A stretch of 64,000 nucleotides of DNA. Origin: an uncultured Eubacteriales bacterium (GTDB taxonomy: Bacteria > Bacillota > Clostridia > Oscillospirales > Acutalibacteraceae). Where the stretch lies: contig CAKVEP010000002.1 in the NCBI GenBank assembly GCA_934729465.1, positions 62,001-126,000 on the forward strand. Reading direction: 5' to 3'. The translations under genes were made by a program, and so were the position numbers. The notes under the pieces were generated by a model, which had not been told where the DNA came from, did not search any database, and worked only from the letters and a program-made list of their open reading frames with translations. How positions within the stretch are numbered: the stretch's first letter is position 1; every line of letters begins with the position of its first letter. Shown piece by piece: positions 27,847-35,938 of the stretch.

Positions 27847-29178
27847 ATGAGAATATACGATATTATTGCAAAAAAACGTGATGGGAATAAGCTTAGCGAG
27901 GAAGAAATAAAATTTTTTGTTAATGGGTATGTTGATGGCAGCATAGCAGATTACCAAATGTCATCATTACTTATGGCGATATATTTAAATGGAATGGATG
28001 CCAAAGAAACAACTGTTTTAACGGATTGTATGGCAAAATCGGGGGATATGATAGACCTTTCATCAATTCCTGGAATTAAGGTCGACAAACACAGTACGGG
28101 AGGAGTAGGCGATAAAACTACGTTAATAATATCACCTATAGTAGCTGCTTGTGGAGTCCCGGTTGCAAAAATGTCGGGAAGAGGGCTTGGTCACACGGGC
28201 GGAACTATCGATAAAATGGAGTCAATTCCCGGAGTAAAAGTCTATTTGGATAGGGAAAAATTTTTTGAAAATGTAAAAAAAATTGGCTTAAGCGTTGTTG
28301 GTCAAACAGGAAACTTGGTCCCTGCAGATAAAAAGTTATATGCTTTAAGGGATGTAACCGCGACTGTGGAAAGCATACCATTGATAGCGTCGAGCATAAT
28401 GAGTAAAAAAATAGCTGCGGGTGCAGATTGTATTTTGTTAGACGTGAAATGTGGAAGCGGAGCTTTTATGAAAACAAAAGAAAAGTCAGCTGAGCTTGCC
28501 AAAATGATGGTTTCCATAGGAGAGGGAGTCGGAAGAAACACGATAGCTTTAATCACAGACATGGATAAACCGCTTGGCTATGCAATAGGAAATTCTTTGG
28601 AAATTAAAGAGGTGTGCGAGGTTTTAAAGGGCGATGGACCAAAAGATTTAAGGGAAGTTTGCTTGAGTCTGGCTGCAAATATGTTGTTTTTGGCAGGTAA
28701 GGGAGAGTTATCTGAATGTATGAAAATGGCGTGTGAGGCGTTGGATAGCGGCTTGGCTTACAATAAGTTTAAAGACATGGTTGTTGCTCAGGGCGGAAAC
28801 GGTGAGTTTATAGATGATACTGAAAAATTCAAAAAAGCTGAGATAATAAAAAATGTTACTTGCCAAAAGTCCGGATACATAAACCATATAGACACCGAGA
28901 AATGTGGAATTGCGGCAATGGTGCTTGGAGCAGGTAGAGAGAAAAAGGAAAGTTCGATAGATTACAGTGCAGGAATCGTTTTAAAGAAACAGCTTGGAGA
29001 TTATGTAAATACTGGGGAAGTTTTGGCAGAGCTACATTCCTCGACTCCGGAAAAAATTCAAGAAGGCGAGAAAAAATTGTTAGAGGCTGTGAGTGTTAGT
29101 GCCGACAAGCCTGAAATTTCGCCAGCAATAATTGCTAGGATTACAAAAAATTCTACGGAATATTTCGTAGAAAATTAA
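27847..29178 (+). CDS. pdp: pyrimidine-nucleoside phosphorylase
   Basis: 443 residues. It splits thymidine, deoxyuridine and uridine to base and sugar 1-phosphate. Seen: VDKHSTGGVGDKTTLIISP (phosphate-binding loop), KMSGRGLGHTGGTIDKMESI, the SSIMSKKIA motif and LDVKCGSGAFMKT. The C-terminal lipoyl-like barrel has YSAGIVLKKQLGDYV. The residue after Met in the substrate region fits the broad-specificity Pdp rather than thymidine-only DeoA, but that distinction is soft. AGGTGG lies before the ATG. It is the last gene of the salvage operon. Confidence 0.94.
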   Translation: MRIYDIIAKKRDGNKLSEEEIKFFVNGYVDGSIADYQMSSLLMAIYLNGMDAKETTVLTDCMAKSGDMIDLSSIPGIKVDKHSTGGVGDKTTLIISPIVAACGVPVAKMSGRGLGHTGGTIDKMESIPGVKVYLDREKFFENVKKIGLSVVGQTGNLVPADKKLYALRDVTATVESIPLIASSIMSKKIAAGADCILLDVKCGSGAFMKTKEKSAELAKMMVSIGEGVGRNTIALITDMDKPLGYAIGNSLEIKEVCEVLKGDGPKDLREVCLSLAANMLFLAGKGELSECMKMACEALDSGLAYNKFKDMVVAQGGNGEFIDDTEKFKKAEIIKNVTCQKSGYINHIDTEKCGIAAMVLGAGREKKESSIDYSAGIVLKKQLGDYVNTGEVLAELHSSTPEKIQEGEKKLLEAVSVSADKPEISPAIIARITKNSTEYFVEN

Positions 29179-29186
29179 ATAAAATA

Positions 29187-29217
29187 TACACTGCTTGAGT
29201 TTAAATTCAGCAGTGTA
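29187..29217 (+). terminator. hairpin ending the deo operon
   Basis: Perfect 9-base stem TACACTGCT / AGCAGTGTA with a 13-base loop, right after the pdp stop. No long T-run follows (AAATATTT), so termination may be weak and allow read-through into the tRNA gene eight bases on. Confidence 0.5.
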
Positions 29218-29224
29218 AATATTT

Positions 29225-29301
29225 CCGCTCGTGGCGAAAATGGATATCGCAGTAGATTCCGATTCTAAAGATTGGGGGTTCAAATCCCTTCGAGCGGACC
29301 A
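29225..29301 (+). tRNA. tRNA-Arg (anticodon CCG)
   Basis: 77 bases including encoded CCA. Acceptor stem CCGCTCG / CGAGCGG is perfect, discriminator A. D-stem GCGA / TCGC with AAATGGATA loop. Anticodon arm TAGA-TTCCGAT-TCTA gives anticodon CCG (reads CGG). T-stem GGGGG / CCCTT has two G-U pairs with a TTCAAAT loop. The first anticodon-stem pair (G-A) is mismatched. No promoter of its own is obvious, so it may be co-transcribed with pdp. Confidence 0.9.
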
Positions 29302-29308
29302 TGTAAGG

Positions 29309-29332
29309 GTACTTTTTGAAGTACTCTTTTTA
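29309..29332 (+). terminator. intrinsic terminator after tRNA-Arg
   Basis: Stem GTACTT / AAGTAC closed by a 3-base loop, followed by TCTTTTT. Bases 29333-29525 after it are AT-rich and show no gene. Confidence 0.8.
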
Positions 29333-29525
29333 TATGGACAAAACTTTTTTTGAGCCTGTTTATTTTAATAATACCGGTTTGTTTATAAATGTAATTAACA
29401 TGATAAATTAGCTTATTCTTTGTTAATTGATTAAACAGTATATGTTCTTTGTTCTGACTTACATCGAATTCTGTATTTTATCCTTGTGTGATTCATATTG
29501 CATTGCGCAGTATAGTGCTAATATC

Positions 29526-30101
29526 TTATCTGTTTACTGCTATTTTATTTTTATTAGCTTTGTATTCCGCTCTAAAATTTAATAAATTTATTTTAATGAA
29601 ATTCTCAGCACTATCCCAATTTTCGTCAAACCATAGATATAGCAATTTCATATTCCTCTTTTGTTCTCGGCCTAATTTAGTGAGACTAGTTTGTTTAGAA
29701 ATTTGGTCATACATGCGAGAAGCAAAATTAACTAACTCTTTTCCCTTCATTTCCAAGTCTTCCTTAAACAAATTGTATGCTTTACTTTTATTTGGATCGA
29801 ACATTTTTAACTTTAATTCATTCTCGGCTTTTTTATTCACACGGTATTCTGCATGTTTTACTTTTAATTCCTCTTTGTGTTCTTGATAGTATTCTGCTTG
29901 TTTTACCTTTAATTCCTCTTTGTTGTCTTGATAGGATTGTAATATTCGTTCTCTGTTGTTTTGATAGTATTCTTTATGATATTGTGCCTTTTGGACCGGA
30001 TCATTCCAATTTATTCTATTCGCATTAACACTTTTTCCTGCCATACATATTACAGACATTGATAATAAGCCGATTAATAATTTTGTTTTTTTATTCTTCA
30101 T
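29526..30101 (-). CDS. tandem secreted repeat protein, copy 4 (last)
   Basis: 191 residues from the ATG at 30101. Signal peptide MKNKKTKLLIGLLSMSVICM...VNA, predicted cleavage after Ala27. The middle is built from 11-12 residue units of the type YYQNNRERILQS / YYQEHKEELKVK, very rich in Tyr, Gln, Glu, Lys and Asn, probably helical. The C-terminal block FDPNKSKAYNLFKEDLEMKG...LYLWFDENW is shared with copies 1-3. After WFDENW this copy ends in a different 30-residue tail (DSAENFIKINLLNF...). Two bases separate it from copy 3. Function unknown; exported. Confidence 0.75.
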   Translation of the reverse strand: MKNKKTKLLIGLLSMSVICMAGKSVNANRINWNDPVQKAQYHKEYYQNNRERILQSYQDNKEELKVKQAEYYQEHKEELKVKHAEYRVNKKAENELKLKMFDPNKSKAYNLFKEDLEMKGKELVNFASRMYDQISKQTSLTKLGREQKRNMKLLYLWFDENWDSAENFIKINLLNFRAEYKANKNKIAVNR

Positions 30102-30103
30102 TT

Positions 30104-30652
30104 TTATTCTCCTTTGATAAATTTTTGCTGATATAAATAAGGCTGAACAATATGCCAATTTTCATCAAACCATAGATATAGCAATTTCATATTCCTCTTT
30201 TGTTCTCGGCCTAATTTAGTGAGACTAGTTTGTTTAGAAATTTGGTCATACATGCGAGAAGCAAAATTAACTAACTCTTTTCCCTTCATTTCCAAGTCTT
30301 CCTTAAACAAATTGTATGCTTTACTTTTATTTGGATCGAACATTTTTAACTTTAATTTATTCTCGGCTTTTTTATTCGCACGGTATTCTGCACGTTTTAC
30401 TTTTAATTCCTCTTTGTGTTCTTGATAGTATTCTTTTATTTCCTCTTGGTGTTCTTGATTGTATTTTTTTTGTTTTGGTAATATTCGTTCTCTGTTTTTT
30501 TGATAGTATGCTGCTTGGTATTCTTTATAATATTGTGCCTTTTGGACCGGATCATTCGAATTTATTCTATTCGCATTAACACTTTTTCCTGCCATACATA
30601 TTACAGACATTGATAATAATCCGATTAATAATTTTGTTTTTTTATTCTTCAT
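30104..30652 (-). CDS. tandem secreted repeat protein, copy 3
   Basis: 182 residues from the ATG at 30652. Same signal peptide and same C-terminal block as the other copies, ending WHIVQPYLYQQKFIKGE. The middle carries a different assortment of units (YYQKNRERILPKQ, YNQEHQEEIKEY, YYQEHKEELKVK). The start overlaps the stop of copy 2 as ATGA. The last codons KGE are read from AAAGGAGAA, which is also the ribosome site of copy 4, so the conserved C-terminus doubles as the coupling signal. Function unknown. Confidence 0.75.
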   Translation of the reverse strand: MKNKKTKLLIGLLSMSVICMAGKSVNANRINSNDPVQKAQYYKEYQAAYYQKNRERILPKQKKYNQEHQEEIKEYYQEHKEELKVKRAEYRANKKAENKLKLKMFDPNKSKAYNLFKEDLEMKGKELVNFASRMYDQISKQTSLTKLGREQKRNMKLLYLWFDENWHIVQPYLYQQKFIKGE

Positions 30653-31191
30653 TTTTGTTCTCCTTTGATAAAGTTTGGCTGATATAAATAAGGCTGAACA
30701 ATATGCCAATTTTCATCGAACCATAGATATAGCAACTTCATATTCCTCTTTTGTTCTCGACCTAATTTAGTGAGACTAGTTTGTTTAGAAAATTGGTCAT
30801 ACATGCGAGAAGCAAAATTAACTAACTCTTTTTTCCCCATTTTCAAGTCTTCCTTAAACAAATTGTATGCTTTACTTTTATTTGGATCGAACGTTTTTAA
30901 CTTTAATTCATTCTCGGCTTTTTTCTTCGCAAGGTATACTTTTTGTTGTGCTTTTTTTCCCTCTTTGTGGGTTTGATAGTATTCTGCTTGTTTTACCTTA
31001 AATTCCTCTTTGTTGTCTTGATAGTATTGTAATATTCGTTCTCTGTTGTTTTGATAGTATACTTTATAATATTGTGCCCTTTGGACCGGATCATTCGAAT
31101 TTATTCTATTCGCATTAACACTTTTTCCTGCCATACATATTACAGACATTGATAATAAGCCGATTAATAATTTTGTTTTTTTATTCTTCAT
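30649..31191 (-). CDS. tandem secreted repeat protein, copy 2
   Basis: 180 residues from the ATG at 31191, the shortest copy. Signal peptide as in the other copies. The middle has YYQNNRERILQYYQ, NKEEFKVKQAEYYQTHKEGK and a local KKAQQKVYLAKKK segment. The C-terminal block shows small differences (KMGKKELVNF, YDQFSKQ), so it is not an identical duplicate. It ends IKGEQK, and its TGA overlaps the ATG of copy 3. Function unknown; exported by signal peptide. Confidence 0.75.
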   Translation of the reverse strand: MKNKKTKLLIGLLSMSVICMAGKSVNANRINSNDPVQRAQYYKVYYQNNRERILQYYQDNKEEFKVKQAEYYQTHKEGKKAQQKVYLAKKKAENELKLKTFDPNKSKAYNLFKEDLKMGKKELVNFASRMYDQFSKQTSLTKLGREQKRNMKLLYLWFDENWHIVQPYLYQPNFIKGEQK

Positions 31192-31193
31192 TT

Positions 31194-31787
31194 TTATTCT
31201 CCTTTGATAAATTTTTGCTGATATAAATAAGGCTGAACAATATGCCAATTTTCATCAAACCATAGATATAGCAATTTCATATTCCTCTTTTGTTCTCGGC
31301 CTAATTTAGTGAGACTAGTTTGTTTAGAAATTTGGTCATACATGCGAGAAGCAAAATTAACTAACTCTTTTCCCTTCATTTTCAAGTCTTCCTTAAACAA
31401 ATTGTATGCTTTACTTTTATTTGGATCGAACATTTTTAACTTTAATTCATTCTCGACTTTTTTATTCGCAAGGTATACTTTTTGTTTTGGTAATATTAGT
31501 CCTCTGTTTTTTTGATAGTATTTTGCATGGTATTCTTTTATTTCCTCTTGGTGTTCTTGATTGTATTCTGCATGGTATTCTTTTATTTCCTCTTGGTGTT
31601 CTTGATTGTATTTTTTTTGTTTTGGTAATATTAGTCCTCTGTTTTTTTGATAGTATGCTTTATCATATTGTGCCTTTTTGACCGGATCATTCGAATTTAT
31701 TCTATTCGCATTAACACTTTTTCCTGCCATACATATTACAGACATTGATAATAATCCGATTAATAATTTTGTTTTTTTATTCTTCAT
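31194..31787 (-). CDS. tandem secreted repeat protein, copy 1 (promoter-proximal)
   Basis: 197 residues from the ATG at 31787, chosen because AAAAGGAGGTG lies just upstream; an in-frame extension to 31838 would run into the promoter. Signal peptide with probable cleavage after Ala27. The middle contains a direct duplication of YNQEHQEEIKEYHAE and two copies of YYQKNRGLILPKQK. The C-terminal block of about 75 residues is nearly identical to the other copies. First gene of the four-gene array behind a good promoter. No match to a known family is recognised. Confidence 0.78.
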   Translation of the reverse strand: MKNKKTKLLIGLLSMSVICMAGKSVNANRINSNDPVKKAQYDKAYYQKNRGLILPKQKKYNQEHQEEIKEYHAEYNQEHQEEIKEYHAKYYQKNRGLILPKQKVYLANKKVENELKLKMFDPNKSKAYNLFKEDLKMKGKELVNFASRMYDQISKQTSLTKLGREQKRNMKLLYLWFDENWHIVQPYLYQQKFIKGE

Positions 31788-31809
31788 TTTTACACCTCCT
31801 TTTAACGTT

Positions 31810-31838
31810 ATTATAACAGTTATTTTTTGAATTTTCAA
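31810..31838 (-). promoter_or_regulatory. promoter of the tandem secreted-protein array
   Basis: On the minus strand, TTGAAA (31838-31833) and TATAAT (31815-31810) with a 17-base spacer, 22 bases upstream of the first ATG. Confidence 0.75.
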
Positions 31839-31963
31839 GCATTATAAATGATTTGTTAAAATTCATATATTATTGACAAAAACTACAGCTAACTTATTTA
31901 TCGTACATTTAATATAATTGCATCTGTGATAAAGTTGTAATTTTTTGAGTTTTGTAAACCAAA

Positions 31964-32533
31964 TTATCTATTAATATGTCTCATAATATTTTGCATTTGT
32001 CTGATACCTCTGCTTTGGGAAGAAATAATTCTGCGTAATATAGGCTTTAATCCTGAGCAAACTTCAAAACACAAAGCGTTATTACACATTTCAATAGCTC
32101 CTCTGTGATGAGGAATCATTTCGCTTATAAAGTTAGCGTTTATATTATTTGACCTCAAAGAATTTTCCATTTTGGAAAACATATTTTTAGAAATTGAATT
32201 AAACCTTTTTTGATACAAACATAAATCGTCGCTACAGTTGCAAAGATTTGCACACCTGTCTTCTATGCATTGCATGTTTTCGATACCTTCGGTTTGTTCC
32301 TTTATAATGTTACACGCCACATTTTGTAAAGGAATATTTGTTGTGTACTTAAGAAGATTTTCACACATTTCTATTGCCGCACGGTGATGAGGAATCATTT
32401 GCATTATAAAGTTTTTAGAAATACTGTCGCTAAGTTCGACATTACTCATACATTCAATCATTCTATTTAATATACAATCAAATTCGTTAATATACTTAAC
32501 AGCAACGTTACTTAAATTACAATTATTATTCAT
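31964..32533 (-). CDS. DUF305 (ferritin-like fold) protein
   Basis: 189 residues from the ATG at 32533, with AAAGGAGTG upstream. Two copies of the DUF305 hallmark are visible: MIPHHRAAIEMCENLL near residue 50 and MIPHHRGAIEMCNNAL near residue 140, so the protein is a duplicated four-helix bundle. There is no signal peptide, unlike many DUF305 proteins. Conserved His and Met residues in this family are thought to bind metal. Several cysteines between the repeats (CIEDRCANLCNCSDDLC) could add a metal site; that is inference. Divergent from the hdr operon. Confidence 0.85.
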   Translation of the reverse strand: MNNNCNLSNVAVKYINEFDCILNRMIECMSNVELSDSISKNFIMQMIPHHRAAIEMCENLLKYTTNIPLQNVACNIIKEQTEGIENMQCIEDRCANLCNCSDDLCLYQKRFNSISKNMFSKMENSLRSNNINANFISEMIPHHRGAIEMCNNALCFEVCSGLKPILRRIISSQSRGIRQMQNIMRHINR

Positions 32534-32669
32534 AAAAAAACACTCCTTTATAATTAGCCTATGTATAAAACATAGGAAGGGTTCTATAAAAATATAAAGG
32601 AAAATTAATTTCGATTTATGATACAATTATTTAGTATAATTAAGGTAAATATTAGGTTGTCGAAAGATG

Positions 32670-32697
32670 TAGACATTTTTAAAGATTGTGTTATTAT
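32670..32697 (+). promoter_or_regulatory. putative promoter of the hdr-flx-frd operon
   Basis: TAGACA at 32670 and TATTAT at 32692, spacer 16, 43 bases before the hdrB ATG. Confidence 0.5.
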
Positions 32698-32739
32698 AAA
32701 ATATAAAAGAAATATAATTTTATGTGTTGGAGGTAAATA

Positions 32740-33546
32740 ATGAAAGTTAGTTATTTCCCGGGGTGTACGTTAAAAACTAAAGCTAAAAAACTTGATTATT
32801 ATTCACGTAAATGCGCTCAAAAACTGGGAATAGAGCTTTGTGAAGCAGAAAATTGGCAGTGTTGCGGAGGAGTGTATGTAAATGCTAAGGATGAGATTGT
32901 GTCTAAGCTTGCGTCGATAAGAGCGCTTATTCAGGCAAAAAATGAAAATCGTCCTTTAATTACGGTGTGTTCAGCGTGTCATAATGTTATAAAACAATCA
33001 AATCACGCTATGAAAACAGATAAAGATTTTGCATATAAAGTAAACGCTTATCTTTCTCAAGACGGAAATGATTTTACTGCGTATAACGGAGAAACAAAGG
33101 TTTATCACTATCTTGAGTTTCTTCGAGACGTTGTGGGGTTCGACAAAATTAAAAAAACGTTAGTAAACCCTCTTAGTAAAAGGAAAGTGGCTGCTTATTA
33201 TGGCTGTATGCTTTTAAGACCGGGTAAGGTTATGAACTTTGACGATGTTGAAAATCCGAAAATTATGGAGCAGTTTATAAAATCATTAGGAGCCGAGCCT
33301 GTTATTTACTCTATGAGAAACGAATGTTGCGGCGGATATGTTTGTATGGAAAGTAAAGAGTTTGCTTTTGAAAAAAGTAATGATGTAATTTGTAGCGCTG
33401 TAAGTCAAGGGGCGGAAATGATAGTAACGGCGTGTCCGCTTTGTAAATATAATCTTTCAAAGTTAAAAAGCCCGGTGCCGGTAGTATACTTTACTCAGCT
33501 TTTGGCTGAAGCTCTTGGAATAAAGGATGATTTTGTTGAGGAATAA
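32740..33546 (+). CDS. hdrB: heterodisulfide reductase subunit B-like protein
   Basis: 268 residues, soluble. Two CCG domains are visible: N-terminal PGCTLKTKAKKLD with WQCCGG at about residue 42, and C-terminal YYGCMLLRPG with NECCGGYVCME at about residue 200. In methanogen HdrB these cysteines hold two non-cubane [4Fe-4S] clusters that cleave a disulfide. In bacteria without CoM/CoB the substrate is not this heterodisulfide. Overlaps hdrC by 20 bases. First gene of a nine-gene redox operon. Confidence 0.9.
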   Translation: MKVSYFPGCTLKTKAKKLDYYSRKCAQKLGIELCEAENWQCCGGVYVNAKDEIVSKLASIRALIQAKNENRPLITVCSACHNVIKQSNHAMKTDKDFAYKVNAYLSQDGNDFTAYNGETKVYHYLEFLRDVVGFDKIKKTLVNPLSKRKVAAYYGCMLLRPGKVMNFDDVENPKIMEQFIKSLGAEPVIYSMRNECCGGYVCMESKEFAFEKSNDVICSAVSQGAEMIVTACPLCKYNLSKLKSPVPVVYFTQLLAEALGIKDDFVEE

Positions 33547-33928
33547 AAATAAAATTCTTAAAGAACAAATTATTGAAATTAGTGGGGTCGATATTAAAAA
33601 ATGTATGCAGTGCGGAAAATGTTCTGGAACATGTCCTGCATATGAAAGTATGGAATATCACCCTAATGAATTTGTTTATATGGTAAATAATGAAGATGTT
33701 GAGTCTCTTATCAAATCAAATGCTATTTATAAGTGCGTTTCGTGTTTTGCGTGTGTTGACCGTTGTCCAAGAGGCGTGGAACCGGCTAAAATAATTGAAG
33801 CGATACGTCTTTTAGCTATAAGACAAAAAGGTCAAAACTATATGACAGCAGACGATATTCCTGATTTAACTGATGAAAATATTCCTCAGCAGGCGATTGT
33901 CGGAGCTATGAGAAAATACTTTAAATAA
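33527..33928 (+). CDS. hdrC: heterodisulfide reductase subunit C-like ferredoxin
   Basis: 133 residues. Two [4Fe-4S] motifs: CMQCGKCSGTCP near residue 26 and CVSCFACVDRCPRG near residue 68. It passes electrons between HdrA and HdrB. The start is uncertain: ATG at 33527 is inside hdrB, and TTG codons at 33533 and 33536 are alternatives that change only the first residues. The C-terminal helix ends AIVGAMRKYFK, usual for bacterial HdrC. Confidence 0.9.
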   Translation: MILLRNKNKILKEQIIEISGVDIKKCMQCGKCSGTCPAYESMEYHPNEFVYMVNNEDVESLIKSNAIYKCVSCFACVDRCPRGVEPAKIIEAIRLLAIRQKGQNYMTADDIPDLTDENIPQQAIVGAMRKYFK

Positions 33929-33946
33929 GGAAGGGGAAAATAGTCG

Positions 33947-35938
33947 GTGCAGAGAATAGGAGTGTTTGTGTGCCACTGTGGGACAAATATTGCTGGGACG
34001 GTAGATGTAAAAAAAATTGTGGAGAAAGTTAAAGATGAACCCGGTGTTGTTTTTTCCGCAGACTATCAATATATGTGTTCGCAATCCGGACAAGCCTTAA
34101 TAAAACACGCAATATTAAATTATAATCTAACAGGAATTGTTATGTGTTCCTGCTCGCCACGTATGCATGAAGCAACTTTTAGAAAAACAGCAATTTCAGC
34201 AGGAATAAATCCATACATGGTGGAGATAGCCAACATAAGAGAACAGTGTTCTTGGGTGCATAAAGACGTTTTAGCAGGAACTCAAAAGGCTATAATTTTA
34301 GCCAAAGCTGCCATTGCCAAATTAAATTTAAATTCACCTCTTATCCCAGGCGAGAGTAAGATTGAAAAAAAAGCGTTAGTAGTGGGCGGAGGGATTGCAG
34401 GAATTCAGGCAGCTTTAGATATTTCAGCTGCGGGATTTGCTGTTGACATAGTTGAAAGGGAGCCAACAATTGGTGGTAAAATGGCTCAGCTTGATAAGAT
34501 ATTTCCGAATCTTGACTGCTCTGCTTGTGTTTTAACTCCAAAGATGGTTGATGTTTTACAAAATCAAAATATTCGTATATTTTCTTATTCTGAGGTTGAT
34601 GAAGTTAAAGGGTTTGTTGGAAATTTTAAAGTTAAAATAAAGAGAAAGGCTCGTTTTGTGAAAGAAGACGTGTGCATAGGGTGCGGACTTTGTGAGAAAA
34701 AATGTCCTCAAAGAAATGTACCGAATAGATTTAATTTTAAAATGAACAACCACAGTGCAATATACATACCTTTTGCTCAAGCCGTCCCTAATGTTGCAAC
34801 TATAAATCCTGATTATTGTATGATGCTTAAGGAAGGAAAATGCGGTGTTTGTGCTAAGGTTTGTACGGTTGGTGCGATAGATTACGAAGATAAAGACACA
34901 GTAATTACCGAAAAATATGGAGCCATAATAGTAGCAACAGGGTTTAATGCTATTTCTATGGAAAAATTTGATGAATATGCTTATTCTCAATCTAAAGACG
35001 TTATAACATCTTTAGAGCTTGAAAGACTAATGAACGCTTCCGGACCAACAGGCGGAAATTTAATTCGTCCTTCAGACGGCAAACATCCTAAAAAAGTAGT
35101 TTTTGTTCAGTGCGTTGGTTCACGTTGCTCGGCTTGTGCTGAAAAAGGTAAAGAGTATTGCTCGAAGATTTGCTGTATGTACACTGCTAAGCACGCAATG
35201 CTTATTCGTGACAAATACCCAGACACGGAAGTTTACGTGTTTTACATTGACGTTCGTACACCGGGAAAAAATTTTGATGAATTTTATCGTCGTGCGGTTG
35301 AAGAATACGGAGTACATTACATAAAAGGTATGGTAGGTAAGGTGTCGCCTGAAAATGGAACTCTCAAAGTTAGAGGCTCAGACCTTATCTTAGGAAAACA
35401 ACTTAATATAGACGCAGACCTTGTTGTGCTTGCGACTGCCATGGAGGCTGATAAATCTGCAAAAAATCTTGCGATGATGCTTTCGGCGAGTATAGACAAT
35501 AATAATTTTTTTAATCCGGCTCATTCAAAGCTTAGCTCAGTTGAAAGTCCAACAGCGGGAATATTTTTTTGCGGAGCTTGCGAAGGTCCAAAAGATATTC
35601 ATGAAACGGTATCTCAAGCAAGCGCAGCGGCGTGTAAGGTTATTGGTCTGTTTAGGAAGGAGAAACTTTTGGCTAATCCGTGTGTTGCCAATTGTGACGA
35701 AAGTATGTGTAATGGTTGTTCGCTGTGTAAAAATGTTTGTCCTTACGGTGCTATTTCATACGAAATTAAAGAATTTAAAACAAATTTAGGTATAAAGAAA
35801 CGTAGGGTAGCAGTTGTGAATGAGGCTATGTGTCAAGGATGCGGAGCTTGTACGGTGGCTTGTATGTCCGGAGCCATGGACCTCAAAGGTTTTACAAATA
35901 ATCAAATTATGGCGGAGGTGGATGCTGTATGTCGATAA
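33947..35938 (+). CDS. hdrA: heterodisulfide reductase subunit A-like flavoprotein
   Basis: 663 residues from a GTG start after AAGGAAGGGG. HdrA carries the FAD at which electrons are bifurcated in Hdr complexes. Seen: N-terminal VFVCHCGTNIAGTVD and MCSCSPRMHEATFR; the FAD-binding GGGIAGIQAALDI near residue 150; [4Fe-4S] motifs CIGCGLCEKKCP and a CMMLKEGKCGVCAKVC variant; a cysteine-rich insert (CVGSRCSACAEKGKEYC); and a C-terminal double-cluster ferredoxin domain, CNGCSLCKNVCP and CQGCGACTVACMSG. The extra C-terminal ferredoxin is common in bacterial HdrA. It overlaps flxD by 10 bases. Confidence 0.92.
   Translation: MQRIGVFVCHCGTNIAGTVDVKKIVEKVKDEPGVVFSADYQYMCSQSGQALIKHAILNYNLTGIVMCSCSPRMHEATFRKTAISAGINPYMVEIANIREQCSWVHKDVLAGTQKAIILAKAAIAKLNLNSPLIPGESKIEKKALVVGGGIAGIQAALDISAAGFAVDIVEREPTIGGKMAQLDKIFPNLDCSACVLTPKMVDVLQNQNIRIFSYSEVDEVKGFVGNFKVKIKRKARFVKEDVCIGCGLCEKKCPQRNVPNRFNFKMNNHSAIYIPFAQAVPNVATINPDYCMMLKEGKCGVCAKVCTVGAIDYEDKDTVITEKYGAIIVATGFNAISMEKFDEYAYSQSKDVITSLELERLMNASGPTGGNLIRPSDGKHPKKVVFVQCVGSRCSACAEKGKEYCSKICCMYTAKHAMLIRDKYPDTEVYVFYIDVRTPGKNFDEFYRRAVEEYGVHYIKGMVGKVSPENGTLKVRGSDLILGKQLNIDADLVVLATAMEADKSAKNLAMMLSASIDNNNFFNPAHSKLSSVESPTAGIFFCGACEGPKDIHETVSQASAAACKVIGLFRKEKLLANPCVANCDESMCNGCSLCKNVCPYGAISYEIKEFKTNLGIKKRRVAVVNEAMCQGCGACTVACMSGAMDLKGFTNNQIMAEVDAVCR

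Larger units (their letters stand above)
29526..31787 (-). repeat. four-copy tandem gene array with conserved ends and shuffled centres
   Basis: Four units of about 0.55 kb in head-to-tail order. The first 110 or so bases and the last 230 of each coding unit are almost identical at the DNA level, while the centres differ in the number and order of short in-frame units. Junctions are two bases or a 4-base ATGA overlap. This is the pattern expected from unequal recombination and gene conversion between copies. Confidence 0.85.

Noticed and set aside
29488..31681. Plus-strand open frames of 68-132 codons that recur in each unit of the tandem array.
   Set aside because: They mirror the conserved 3' ends of the minus-strand genes and have no ribosome sites; the minus strand has signal peptides, ribosome sites and a promoter.
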